Of a DNA stretch of 34,532 nt, positions 1 to 7,269 are shown piece by piece (within the stretch, counting starts at the first letter, position 1; the number at the start of each line of letters is the position of its first letter). This stretch comes from Psychromonas aquimarina ATCC BAA-1526. Lineage in GTDB: Bacteria; Pseudomonadota; Gammaproteobacteria; Enterobacterales; Psychromonadaceae. Made by a program: the position numbers and the translations under genes. The stretch is from assembly GCF_000428725.1 (NCBI RefSeq), contig NZ_AUAM01000044.1, forward strand, positions 1 through 34,532, written 5' to 3'. The notes under the pieces are model-generated. The model had not been told where the DNA came from, did no database searches, and saw only the letters and a program-made list of their open reading frames with translations.

Positions 1-107
1 CGCCACTCGTCAGCAAAGTAGCAAGCTACCCTCTGTTACCGTTCGACTTGCATGTGTTAAGCCTGCCGCCAGCGTTCAATCTGAGCCATGATCAAACTCT
101 TCAATTT
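1..107 (-). rRNA. rrs: 16S ribosomal RNA, 5' end only
   Basis: Reading the minus strand from 107 down gives the canonical bacterial 16S 5' end: AAATTGAAGAGTTTGATC, then the universal 27F primer region and the stretch leading into helix 6 with an AGCTTGCT-type variable loop. Only about the first 107 bases are present; the gene continues beyond the left edge. The variable-loop sequence is of the kind seen in marine Gammaproteobacteria, but it is too short for a species call. Confidence 0.97.
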
Positions 108-345
108 AAAGTTTAATGCGGTTTCTTTTTCGTGAGAAAAAGAGAACCTAGCTCAATATTACTGACTAAAACTAATCACCGAAGTGATTGGTTATTCTGA
201 ATTAATGAATTAATTCGTGTGCCACTAAGTATTGATGTTGCCTTACAAGTAAGGTCTTTGATTTTTTTTGAAATCACATCAACAATAAGTGTCCACACAG
301 ATTGTTTGATTAAATTGTTAAAGAGCGTGCCTTTCGGCGAGGTGC
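108..345 (-). promoter_or_regulatory. rRNA operon leader with boxA antitermination signal
   Basis: This is the transcribed leader between the rrn promoters and 16S. On the minus strand GCTCTTTAACA (complement of 316-326) matches the Nus-factor boxA of enteric rrn leaders, and the following stretch (CAATCTGTGTGGACAC) is almost the same as the E. coli leader. Boxes of this kind load the NusA/B/E/G antitermination complex. The A/T-rich remainder up to 108 should pair with sequence 3' of 16S for RNase III processing, but that partner lies outside the window. No protein gene is credible here. Confidence 0.85.
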
Positions 346-347
346 AT

Positions 348-375
348 ATAATACGCAACCTTAAAACGATGTCAA
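348..375 (-). promoter_or_regulatory. rRNA promoter P2
   Basis: On the minus strand: -35 TTGACA (375-370), 16-nt spacer, -10 TATTAT (353-348), then a GC-containing discriminator ATGCACC. An A/T-rich stretch upstream (376-420) is a plausible UP element. It sits just upstream of the boxA leader. Confidence 0.85.
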
Positions 376-461
376 CAGTTTGTTTTAACTTTCAAATCAA
401 ACTTCTTTCGTTTTTAGACTTGGTGAGTAGCTCGCGCCGCATCCCGTGTCTGTGGGTGCGC

Positions 462-489
462 ATTATAGAGATTCCGATCACGTTGGCAA
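462..489 (-). promoter_or_regulatory. rRNA promoter P1
   Basis: On the minus strand: -35 TTGCCA (489-484), 16-nt spacer, perfect -10 TATAAT (467-462) and the discriminator GCGCACC typical of stringently controlled rRNA P1 promoters. The bases just upstream (490-520) are almost pure A/T, as expected for an UP element bound by the RNA polymerase alpha subunit. About 110 bp separate P1 from P2, as in E. coli rrn operons. Confidence 0.85.
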
Positions 490-654
490 GCATTTATTTG
501 TAATTATTTAAATTCAAAGTTCGAGTGAGCAATTAACAAACAAGACGTGCATTTATCAGCTAAATTACGCTTATTTTTTAGCTGGAAAGATTATTATCAA
601 TAGTTACAACAGTTGCCTTTCTTAACTGAACAGAAGGATTGAGAACGATAAGTT

Positions 655-680
655 ATAAAAAAAGGAGCTTTCGCTCCTTT
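655..680 (-). terminator. Rho-independent terminator of ppnP
   Basis: An 8-bp stem AAAGGAGC/GCTCCTTT with a 4-nt loop (661-680). On the minus strand it is followed by a run of T (660-654). It lies 20 bases after the ppnP stop and isolates that gene from the rrn promoters downstream. Confidence 0.85.
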
Positions 681-699
681 CTAATCACGACAACTACCA

Positions 700-987
700 T
701 TATTTTTCATAAAGGCAAAGATAAGCAGTTTGTACTGTAACTTTTACATCAAAGCTGGAATTGCCTTCAACTTCGAATGTTTCACCTGCATTAACTGTTT
801 TCCATTGTGCTTCACCGGGTAATTTTACTGTCAGGTTTCCACTAACTACAGTCATGTACTCTTTAGCACCTGTACCGAAGGTATAATCACCAACTTCCAT
901 TACGCCGACTGTTGCAGGTAATGTTTCACTTTGGAATGCAATTGATTTTACATTGCCGTCAAAATATTCATTAGTTTCAAAACTCAT
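700..987 (-). CDS. ppnP: Pyrimidine/purine nucleoside phosphorylase PpnP
   Basis: A small single-domain cupin of 95 residues, the usual length of the PpnP (YaiE, DUF1255) family. These cytosolic enzymes split nucleosides with phosphate into base and ribose-1-phosphate with broad substrate range. The family pattern NEYFDGNVKSIAF near the N-terminus, GxYTFGT, EYMTVVSG and the closing TAYLCLYEK are all present. Two ATG codons are adjacent (990 and 987). The Shine-Dalgarno AGGA is 3 nt from the first and 6 nt from the second, so 987 is preferred, giving MSFETNEYF. It is a single-gene unit with its own terminator, lying between yheS and the rrn operon. Identification is by sequence pattern; the biochemical role is taken from E. 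coli. Confidence 0.9.
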   Translation of the reverse strand: MSFETNEYFDGNVKSIAFQSETLPATVGVMEVGDYTFGTGAKEYMTVVSGNLTVKLPGEAQWKTVNAGETFEVEGNSSFDVKVTVQTAYLCLYEK

Positions 988-1056
988 CATCTTTCCTTTA
1001 TAGGTGTAGTTTGTCCGAAAATGATTATGAACAAGCTGAATTTAAAACTCAAGCGG

Positions 1057-2973
1057 CTAAAGCAGGGACTCAAACTCAGTCTGCATTGTTTCAATCATTT
1101 CTTGTGCGTCCATCCAGTTCATTTCCGCTTCTTCAAGCTGTTCTTTAACCTCACCCTGTGTTTTTAACAGTTCAGTTAAACGCGCTTTTTCAGAATGCTC
1201 ATATAATGAAGAGTCTGCCAGCTGCTTTTCAATCTCCTCAAGCTGCAGAGTGAATTTATCCATTAACTTTTCAGAGCTTGTTAACTGTTTCTTATAAGGT
1301 GTTAACTTTTTACGAAATTCTGCTTCCAGGCGCTTTTGTTCCTTGCGGTTAACACTAGGCGAGTTGATTTTTTCAACTTCCTGTTCAGGCTGCTTTTCAA
1401 TTCGCTGCTGATCAGATAACCAGCGGTGATAATCATCTAAATCACCAACAAAAGGCTCAACTTTCTGATCATGCACTAAATAAAGATCATCTGTGGTAGT
1501 ACGCAATAGATGTCGATCATGCGAAACTACGACCATCGCACCTTCAAACGCCTGTAGTGCCATGGTTAATGCGTGGCGCATTTCCAAATCCAGGTGATTG
1601 GTGGGCTCATCGAGTAATAATAGATTGGGTTTCTGCCACACTAATAATGCTAAAACCAGGCGGGCCTTCTCTCCACCGGAAAATGGAGCGACTTTCTCTA
1701 AGGCTTTATCCCCCTGGAAACCAAAACTACCTAGAAAGTTCCGCAATACCAGTTCTTTTTCATCTGGTGCCAAACGCGCTAGGTGCTCAAGGGGAGATTC
1801 ATCTAAACGTAAGAATTCTAACTGGTGCTGTGCAAAATAACCGATTTTAGCATTCGGGTTAATTTCCAACTTGCCGGAGAAAGGCTGGAGCTGATTTGAC
1901 AGGAGCTTAATCAAAGTTGATTTACCCGCACCATTTCGCCCTAACAAACCGATACGACTTCCGGGGACAAGGTTTAGTTTGATTTTATCAAGAATTAACA
2001 GATCATCGTAACCAGCACTGACTTTTTCTAAAGTAAGCAGCGGCATAGGTAATGCATCCGGCTCTCTAAAGGAGAAACTGAACTGGCTGTCCATATGAGC
2101 CGGCAGCAGCTGTTCCATCTTTTCCAGTGCTTTAATACGGCTTTGCGCCTGTTTAGCTTTACTGGCTTTATAACGGAAGCGATCAATATAACTCTGCATA
2201 TGAGCCATCTGTTTCTGCTGTTTGTCGAATGAGGCCTGCTGCTGCGCTAGTTTTTCAGCACGCTGGCGCTCAAAGCTGGTGTAATTGCCGGTATATTCAT
2301 GAAGCTGTTTCTGCTCTATATGAATAATTTTATCCACAATTGAATCAATAAAATCACGGTCATGCGATATAAGCACCAGTGTTCCTGGATATTGGCGCAG
2401 CCATTTTTCTAACCAGATAACAGCATCTAAATCAAGGTGGTTGGTCGGCTCATCGAGTAACAATAGATCCGAAGGACAAAGGAGTGCTTGTGCTAAGTTT
2501 AAGCGCATGCGCCAGCCGCCGGAAAAATCACTGACCGAGCGGCCTTGAGCCTGCTCTGAAAACCCTAAGCCAGCGAGCAGTTCAGCAGCCCGGGATTCAA
2601 TGGTATAACCACCAGCGTTATCCAGAAGAATATGCATTTCAGCTATTTTAGTACCATCATTATCAGCCTCAGCTTCACTAAGCTTTTCCTGCAGCATTCT
2701 AAAGTCTTTATCACCATCGATAACATACTGCAGCGCATTTTGATCTAAAGCAGGCGTTTCCTGCGCAACGCTGGCAAGCCGCCAGTGATGAGGAATACTT
2801 AAATCACCACCATCAACATGAGTTTCCTGCTTTAGTAAAGTGAAAAAACTGGACTTACCGCAGCCGTTTGCCCCGACTAAGCCCACCTTCTGCCGAGGGT
2901 TGATTGCTGCACTGGCATTTTCGAGCAAAGGTTTACCACCGCGTATAAATTCAATATTACTGGCAACAATCAT
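1057..2973 (-). CDS. yheS: ABC-F family ATPase YheS
   Basis: A 638-residue soluble protein with two ABC ATPase domains and no membrane segments, the ABC-F layout. The first domain (about 1-250) has Walker A GANGCGKSS, signature FSGGWRMR and Walker B LLLDEPTNHLD. A charged linker (about 250-320, the P-site tRNA interaction motif of ABC-F proteins) follows. The second domain (about 320-530) has Walker A GRNGAGKST, signature FSGGEKARL and another DEPTNHLD. The C-terminus (about 540-638) is a Glu/Lys-rich coiled coil. Similarity to E. coli YheS runs the full length, including the opening MIV and the PGSRIGLLGRNGAGKS segment. ABC-F proteins act on the ribosome, often relieving stalling; the exact role of YheS is less settled. 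It is divergent from yheV-slyD, as in E. coli, where these families cluster near kefB. Confidence 0.93.
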   Translation of the reverse strand: MIVASNIEFIRGGKPLLENASAAINPRQKVGLVGANGCGKSSFFTLLKQETHVDGGDLSIPHHWRLASVAQETPALDQNALQYVIDGDKDFRMLQEKLSEAEADNDGTKIAEMHILLDNAGGYTIESRAAELLAGLGFSEQAQGRSVSDFSGGWRMRLNLAQALLCPSDLLLLDEPTNHLDLDAVIWLEKWLRQYPGTLVLISHDRDFIDSIVDKIIHIEQKQLHEYTGNYTSFERQRAEKLAQQQASFDKQQKQMAHMQSYIDRFRYKASKAKQAQSRIKALEKMEQLLPAHMDSQFSFSFREPDALPMPLLTLEKVSAGYDDLLILDKIKLNLVPGSRIGLLGRNGAGKSTLIKLLSNQLQPFSGKLEINPNAKIGYFAQHQLEFLRLDESPLEHLARLAPDEKELVLRNFLGSFGFQGDKALEKVAPFSGGEKARLVLALLVWQKPNLLLLDEPTNHLDLEMRHALTMALQAFEGAMVVVSHDRHLLRTTTDDLYLVHDQKVEPFVGDLDDYHRWLSDQQRIEKQPEQEVEKINSPSVNRKEQKRLEAEFRKKLTPYKKQLTSSEKLMDKFTLQLEEIEKQLADSSLYEHSEKARLTELLKTQGEVKEQLEEAEMNWMDAQEMIETMQTEFESLL

Positions 2974-3112
2974 AAATATGGCTTCTCAATATAATAAGGT
3001 ATAAAAATTAGGAGTGGATAATAACGGACTTTGCAAACTTGAGCTATAGCCGCTGGTAATGAAACATTATTTGGTTACCATTAGAAAATGATTAATTATA
3101 CAGATGACTGCC

Positions 3113-3328
3113 ATGGCTTTATCAAAAACAAAAAAACGCTTTATCGCAGGTGCGGCCTGTCCAAAATGTAATGCGCTTGACACTGTTGCATTGACATTAG
3201 AAAATGCAGTCGAAACGCTAAATTGTGTGCAGTGTGGTTTTAAACAAACTCAAACACCCAAACAAGCAACCGCAGCTACGCGTCAATTTGAACAGATGAT
3301 CGGTGTTTTTGATCCGGCTGCAGATTGA
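3113..3328 (+). CDS. yheV: YheV family putative zinc-ribbon protein
   Basis: A 71-residue basic protein of the YheV family. Two Cys pairs, CPKC and CVQC, about 20 residues apart form a likely zinc ribbon, and the opening KKRFIAGAACPKC and the closing IGVFDP match E. coli YheV. Function is unknown. The ATG at 3104 would add three residues, but homologues begin MA-, and a -10-like TTATAC at 3096-3101 would put the transcript start after 3104, so 3113 is chosen. No clear Shine-Dalgarno precedes either ATG. It is followed after 25 bases by slyD, so the two are probably co-transcribed. Confidence 0.85.
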   Translation: MALSKTKKRFIAGAACPKCNALDTVALTLENAVETLNCVQCGFKQTQTPKQATAATRQFEQMIGVFDPAAD

Positions 3329-3353
3329 GCAAAATTATATAGTGAGAAATAGA

Positions 3354-3977
3354 ATGAAAATTGAAAATGATTTAGTGGTTTCAATCCACTTTGGTGTTGC
3401 AGAAGTTGATGGTCACGCACTAGACAGCACAGAAAACGGCGCCCCGCTTGAATATATTCAAGGAACACATTATTTAGTTCCAGGATTAGAAGCCGAGTTA
3501 GCCGGTAAAGAAGTCGGTGATAAATTTGATGTAACACTAGAAGCAGAGCAGGCATATGGTCCTTTCCAGGAAGAGCTAGTGCAGCAGGTACCGCGCTCTT
3601 TATTTGAAGGTGTTGATGAAATTGAAGTTGGTATGTCATTCCAGGCAGAAACAGACCAGGGACCACGTACAGTTGAAGTTACTGAAGTAACTGACGAAAC
3701 TGTCAGCATCGATGCCAACCACCCGCTTGCAGGTATGGCATTACAGTTTGTTGGTGAAGTTGTTGGTGTACGTGAAGCCACAGCAGAAGAGCTGGCACAC
3801 GGTCATATTCATCAAGCCGGCAGCAGCTGCGGCGGTCACAGCCACCAGGAAGAACATGAATGCTGCGGCGGTGATAAAAGTAAACATGCTGAAGGCGAAA
3901 GCTGCTGCGGCGGTCACGGCCACAAAGAAAAGAAAGAAGAAAAATCTCCTGAAGGCTGCTGCGGAAGCTGCCACTAA
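3354..3977 (+). CDS. slyD: FKBP-type peptidyl-prolyl isomerase and metallochaperone SlyD
   Basis: A 207-residue cytosolic protein. The FKBP domain is split (about 1-70 and 125-150) around an insert-in-flap chaperone domain (about 75-120), the SlyD arrangement. Recognisable parts are the opening MKIENDLVVSIHF, the active-site segment IQGTHYLVPGLE and AYGPFQEELVQQVPRSLF. The tail from about residue 155 is rich in His and Cys (CGGHSH, CCGGD, CCGGHGH, CCGSCH). This is the nickel/zinc-binding tail that in E. coli supplies Ni to hydrogenase maturation. An in-frame ATG at 3303 inside yheV would add 17 unconserved residues and is rejected. The gene lies just downstream of yheV and ends before a strong stem-loop. 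Confidence 0.95.
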   Translation: MKIENDLVVSIHFGVAEVDGHALDSTENGAPLEYIQGTHYLVPGLEAELAGKEVGDKFDVTLEAEQAYGPFQEELVQQVPRSLFEGVDEIEVGMSFQAETDQGPRTVEVTEVTDETVSIDANHPLAGMALQFVGEVVGVREATAEELAHGHIHQAGSSCGGHSHQEEHECCGGDKSKHAEGESCCGGHGHKEKKEEKSPEGCCGSCH

Positions 3978-4002
3978 GATTTATTAGCCTTTTAGACAAA
4001 AC

Positions 4003-4060
4003 GATTGAATCGCACAACCTTTTTTAGCTCGCACTGTGTGATTCAGTCTATTTTTTACTT
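4003..4060 (+). terminator. Terminator after slyD
   Basis: A 14-bp stem (4003-4016 with 4035-4048, two G-U pairs) around an 18-nt loop, followed by a T-rich run from 4049. It ends the yheV-slyD transcript and may also work toward the convergent gene ending at 4091, though the minus-side T run is poor. Confidence 0.65.
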
Positions 4061-4090
4061 TCCTAATTATCCGCACTGCAGACTTATCGA

Positions 4091-4510
4091 CTATATTGCA
4101 TAGGACACGGTCGGATCCGGCAATGGACTCACCGCATCTTTATAACGCGCCTGAATAACCGACATTACCAGCTTAAAATCGCTAATCCCCGTCAACTGCC
4201 CGTCACCATTTTCAGCTTCATAACCCGAAAGTTCACTTCTTCGAGCAAAAAACTGTGAACGCCTCCGCTGCGGAGATGACTCCTGCTGCTCATCTGAATC
4301 TGTTTTCTGCTCCTCTTCATTCTGCAGAATACCGCGAGCCTGATCAGAAAACTGCGTTCGGCTTTCATCTTCGCGTAATTTTGTATAGGAGGAGATAATT
4401 TCAGTTTTCGGGATTACCGGTTTGATTATATTATCACGCTGCAGACTTTCCGTTGGCGGATGAAACGCAGCTGCGACGGCGGGGGGAAGATGAGCGTTAA
4501 TATTAACCAT
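4091..4510 (-). CDS. Conserved-looking hypothetical protein of the bioH operon
   Basis: I do not recognise this 139-residue soluble protein. The N-terminus (INAHLPPAVAAAF) is hydrophobic and Pro/Ala-rich. The middle (about 45-95) is highly charged, with Glu/Gln/Arg low-complexity runs and probably disordered. The end (ISDFKLVMSVIQARY, closing PDPTVSYAI) looks more ordered. There is no signal peptide or membrane segment. It starts 11 bases after the stop of the 95-residue gene upstream, so both are probably translated from one bioH mRNA. The reading frame is open and codon use matches its neighbours, which supports a real gene, but there is no strong Shine-Dalgarno. Confidence 0.65.
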   Translation of the reverse strand: MVNINAHLPPAVAAAFHPPTESLQRDNIIKPVIPKTEIISSYTKLREDESRTQFSDQARGILQNEEEQKTDSDEQQESSPQRRRSQFFARRSELSGYEAENGDGQLTGISDFKLVMSVIQARYKDAVSPLPDPTVSYAI

Positions 4511-4521
4511 AAATGATAATC

Positions 4522-4809
4522 TTAAACGCTGGTGTCGATCAATGTACCTAACATATCATCTGCAGTGCTGATCACTTTTGCAGAAGCTTTAGCCTGTAAT
4601 TCGGCAACTTTTAAATTGATTAATTCAGTCGTTAGAGAGGTGGATGCCCGTTCAGCAGATGGAGAGCGACTCTCCGGTGTCTGCGGATTTTCCGTCATAC
4701 TTTTTTCTGCAATACCCGCATGGGCTATCCGAGCGCTTGACTTACTCAGCTGCGCAGATGCATCTTGAAAACCTGTTAGACCTGAACTATAAGCAGAACG
4801 AACATCCAT
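4522..4809 (-). CDS. Small protein with flagellar rod/hook-like C-terminus
   Basis: A 95-residue protein with Shine-Dalgarno AGAAGG before the ATG. The last 36 residues, from TTELINLKVAELQ through KASAKVISTADDMLGTLID, follow the pattern of the C-terminal helix of flagellar axial proteins (FlgB/C/E/F/G: E-x-V-N-x-I-x-A-Q-x-A-Y-x-A-N-x-K-V-I-x-T-x-D-x-M-L). The first 30 residues (MDVRSAYSSGLTGFQDAS...) resemble the matching N-terminal helix. The large middle domains of true rod/hook proteins are missing, so only the two ends that pair in axial proteins remain. It lies after bioH, away from any flagellar gene. Role unknown; the flagellar resemblance is my inference from pattern only. Confidence 0.7.
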   Translation of the reverse strand: MDVRSAYSSGLTGFQDASAQLSKSSARIAHAGIAEKSMTENPQTPESRSPSAERASTSLTTELINLKVAELQAKASAKVISTADDMLGTLIDTSV

Positions 4810-4899
4810 AAATCACCTTCTTAACTACATTATTTAAAGGAAGAGGCTCTATAAAAAGTATGGCACTATCTTAACATAAATAAAAGATTTGTACGATTT

Positions 4900-5673
4900 T
4901 TAATCAGACGCAAAATTTATCACTGCTGTACAGAAGTCATCAGACTCACTGACAAATGGTGCATGTGATGAATTTTCAAATACTTTCTGTTCAGATTCAG
5001 GTAATAAACGCAGCATTTCACGACTGGTCTGCACAGGAACCAGGCTGTCAAACTGACCAAACAGCGACAAGCATGGTATCTTTATATGCCTGAATTCAGA
5101 TCTTAAATCACATTCACTGAGCAGATCTAAGCCCGATAAAAGCGCCGTTAACTGTGCTTTTTCACTCGAAGCCAGCAGCTTTTTCAACATAACCGTATCT
5201 TTACGCGCACTCACACAGCCCATTGCCTGAAGCCCGATAAAGCGAGCCAGGGTTTTATCGCAGTTGTTTTCCACACCGGATTTAAAATTATTAAAAACTG
5301 CAGATTCAACTCCCGGCCAGTTTTCTTCACTGACAAACTTAGGTGAAGCACTAACCAGAATTAATTTCTGGATTTTCTGCGGATATTTGTGACCGGCATA
5401 GGCAGCAGTCAGCCCGCCTAATGACCAGCCGCACCAAACCGCAGAATCCGGGACCACCTGCAGAACAGCATCAACAATTGTCTGCAGGCTGTATTCTTGT
5501 AAAGGTGCACTTCGTCCAAATCCGGGTAAATCAACCAGGTGTAAACGAAAATGTTGACTTAACAGCTCAACAACCGGCTCCCATACAACAGAATTCACTC
5601 CCCAGCCGTGCAGCAGTACCAGATCTTTACCTTCACCGGTCACCCGGCAATATACAGTTTGTTCTATACTCAC
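4900..5673 (-). CDS. bioH: Pimeloyl-ACP methyl ester carboxylesterase BioH
   Basis: A 257-residue alpha/beta hydrolase. BioH removes the methyl group from pimeloyl-ACP methyl ester and so closes the pimelate part of biotin synthesis. The catalytic triad is visible: Ser84 in GWSLGG, Asp209 in GQFDSLVP and His237 in SSHAPFVS. The oxyanion segment LLHGWG (20-25) and LVDLPGFGRS (46-55) are as in E. coli BioH. The start codon is GTG at 5673, preceded by AGAGAGGAACT, a well-placed Shine-Dalgarno. It is divergent from comF, with about 30 bases between the two starts. Two small genes follow on the same strand. No other biotin genes are nearby, which is normal for bioH. Confidence 0.95.
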   Translation of the reverse strand: MSIEQTVYCRVTGEGKDLVLLHGWGVNSVVWEPVVELLSQHFRLHLVDLPGFGRSAPLQEYSLQTIVDAVLQVVPDSAVWCGWSLGGLTAAYAGHKYPQKIQKLILVSASPKFVSEENWPGVESAVFNNFKSGVENNCDKTLARFIGLQAMGCVSARKDTVMLKKLLASSEKAQLTALLSGLDLLSECDLRSEFRHIKIPCLSLFGQFDSLVPVQTSREMLRLLPESEQKVFENSSHAPFVSESDDFCTAVINFASD

Positions 5674-5702
5674 AGTTCCTCTCTTTAATCAGGCAGACGC
5701 AT

Positions 5703-6482
5703 TTGAATTCAGTTTTAAATTTTATAAAACAAAAATCCGGGAAATTTATTGAGCAGCTTCTACCTGCTCAATGCTTGTTATGTCATTTATCCAGCAATGA
5801 TAAACTTATCTGCACATATTGCCAAAATGCACTAGATATAAAGAGGCCATGCTGCCGTAAATGCGGCTTACGCCTAGTTAAAACACAAGATTTTTGCGGC
5901 GACTGCCTGCAGCAGACACACCTGTTTACACAACTGCATGCACTTGCCGATTATCAAAGCCCCTATTCATCGTTAATTAAGAAATTAAAATATAAAAAAC
6001 AATTGATTAGCGGAGAACTATTAGGGGAGCTATTAACTTCATCGATCAGCAGTAATGTAGATTTACAGACAATAGCCGACGTTGATTATCTATTAGCTAT
6101 TCCACTGCACAGAAAGAAACATAAAAAACGCGGCTTTAATCAGGCAGAGATTATTGCCCAAGTCACATCTAGACAACTCGGTATCCCGCAGCTGTTTGAT
6201 GCTGTCGAGCGTCATAAAAATACATCTGTACAGGAAGGCCTGTCTCTCAAAAAAAGAAAGCAGAATTTAAATAATGCCTTTTCACTCAAACAGAAACAGC
6301 GGGATAAACTTGCCGGCACCCACCTTGTTATCATTGATGATGTTGTTACAACGGGTGCAACGGTAAACAGTTTATGCAGGATATTACTACAGGCGGGTGT
6401 ACGGCGCATTGATATCTGGTGCATATGCAGAACGGCACTGCCGGTACAAAAATTAACAGCAGATAAACAAGCTTCCATTTAA
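5703..6482 (+). CDS. comF: ComF family phosphoribosyltransferase-like protein (GntX)
   Basis: About 259 residues if started at the TTG at 5703. The N-terminal part has four Cys pairs (CLLC, CTYC, CRKC, CGDC), the ComF zinc finger. The C-terminal part is a type I phosphoribosyltransferase fold with the binding loop VIIDDVVTTGATVN. Members are linked to DNA uptake in competent bacteria; the E. coli relative is GntX. The open frame runs back to 5421 with an ATG inside bioH, but that 94-residue extension is antisense to bioH and unlike the family. No ATG lies near the expected start, so TTG 5703, with an AGG 9 bases before, is the best choice. The gene order bioH, comF, nfuA matches E. coli. Confidence 0.85.
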   Translation: MNSVLNFIKQKSGKFIEQLLPAQCLLCHLSSNDKLICTYCQNALDIKRPCCRKCGLRLVKTQDFCGDCLQQTHLFTQLHALADYQSPYSSLIKKLKYKKQLISGELLGELLTSSISSNVDLQTIADVDYLLAIPLHRKKHKKRGFNQAEIIAQVTSRQLGIPQLFDAVERHKNTSVQEGLSLKKRKQNLNNAFSLKQKQRDKLAGTHLVIIDDVVTTGATVNSLCRILLQAGVRRIDIWCICRTALPVQKLTADKQASI

Positions 6483-6542
6483 AATTATTTTCACTATCAT
6501 CAGTAGTTCTCTGACAGGTTAAAATAATCACGACTCTTTGCT

Positions 6543-6571
6543 TTGTTCTTAAGGGCAATGCTGGTTATAAT
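6543..6571 (+). promoter_or_regulatory. Promoter of nfuA
   Basis: -35 TTGTTC (6543-6548), 17-nt spacer, perfect -10 TATAAT (6566-6571). The ATG of nfuA is 35 bases further on. A dyad TGAGT-AAATG-ACTCA lies at about +5 to +20 and may be an operator. Confidence 0.7.
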
Positions 6572-6605
6572 GCCTGAGTAAATGACTCAAGATTAAGGTT
6601 TAACA

Positions 6606-7187
6606 ATGATTGAAATCACTCCTGCTGCACAAGCACATTTTAAAAAGCTACTTGAACCACAAAAAGAAGGTACAAACATTCGTGTGTTTGTTATCAACCC
6701 AGGTACACCCAAAGCAGAGTGCGGCGTTTCTTACTGTCCGCCGGAAGCCGTTGAAGGAAGTGATACTCGTTTAAACTTTGACGGGTTTGATGCCTTAGTT
6801 GACGATGTCAGCCTGCCGTTTTTAGAAGACGCCTTTGTGGATCTAGTTGAAGAAGAAACCGGCACACAGTTAACGCTGAAAGCGCCTAATGCTAAAATGC
6901 GCAAAGTAAAAGATGATGCTCCGTTAATGGAGCGTGTTGAATATGTTATTCAAGTGCAGGTAAACCCGCAGCTGGCAAGTCACGGCGGCTTTATCAAGCT
7001 AATTGAAATTACTGAAGATAATGTAGCAGTCATTGAATTCGGCGGCGGTTGTAACGGCTGCTCTCAAGTTGATTTAACTTTAAAAGAAGGCATTGAAAAA
7101 GAGCTGCTGGAAGAGTTCTCCGGCGAATTAAATGCTGTTCGTGATGTTACGGAACATCAAAGCGGCGATCACTCTTTCTATAAATAA
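6606..7187 (+). CDS. nfuA: Fe-S biogenesis protein NfuA
   Basis: A 193-residue cytosolic carrier that takes [4Fe-4S] clusters from scaffold proteins to target enzymes, important under oxidative stress or iron limitation. Residues 1-95 form an A-type scaffold-like domain that has lost the usual Cys ligands. Residues 110-193 form the Nfu domain with C149 and C152 in GGGCNGCSQ, the cluster-binding pair across the dimer. Length and cysteine positions equal those of E. coli NfuA. It has its own promoter upstream and a hairpin after the stop, so it is probably monocistronic although comF lies just before it. Confidence 0.96.
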   Translation: MIEITPAAQAHFKKLLEPQKEGTNIRVFVINPGTPKAECGVSYCPPEAVEGSDTRLNFDGFDALVDDVSLPFLEDAFVDLVEEETGTQLTLKAPNAKMRKVKDDAPLMERVEYVIQVQVNPQLASHGGFIKLIEITEDNVAVIEFGGGCNGCSQVDLTLKEGIEKELLEEFSGELNAVRDVTEHQSGDHSFYK

Positions 7188-7227
7188 GCTTTCAAGCTAA
7201 GAGCTGTGATAATACCGCACTTAGAAT

Positions 7228-7258
7228 AAGGAGAGTGCACAGTAAATACACTCTCCTT
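7228..7258. terminator. Hairpin between convergent nfuA and the GH14 gene
   Basis: A perfect 10-bp stem AAGGAGAGTG (7228-7237) / CACTCTCCTT (7249-7258) with an 11-nt loop, lying between two convergent genes. T runs on either side are short, so it may be a weak bidirectional terminator or an mRNA 3'-end stabiliser. Confidence 0.5.
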
Positions 7259-7269
7259 TACTGCACACA

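Noticed and set aside
219..503. 94-codon plus-strand frame in the rrn leader
   Set aside because: It lies over the rRNA promoters and boxA, with no ribosome site or homology.
5421..5702. 94-residue extension of ComF
   Set aside because: Antisense to bioH, with composition unlike a protein of this family; the zinc finger begins after 5703.
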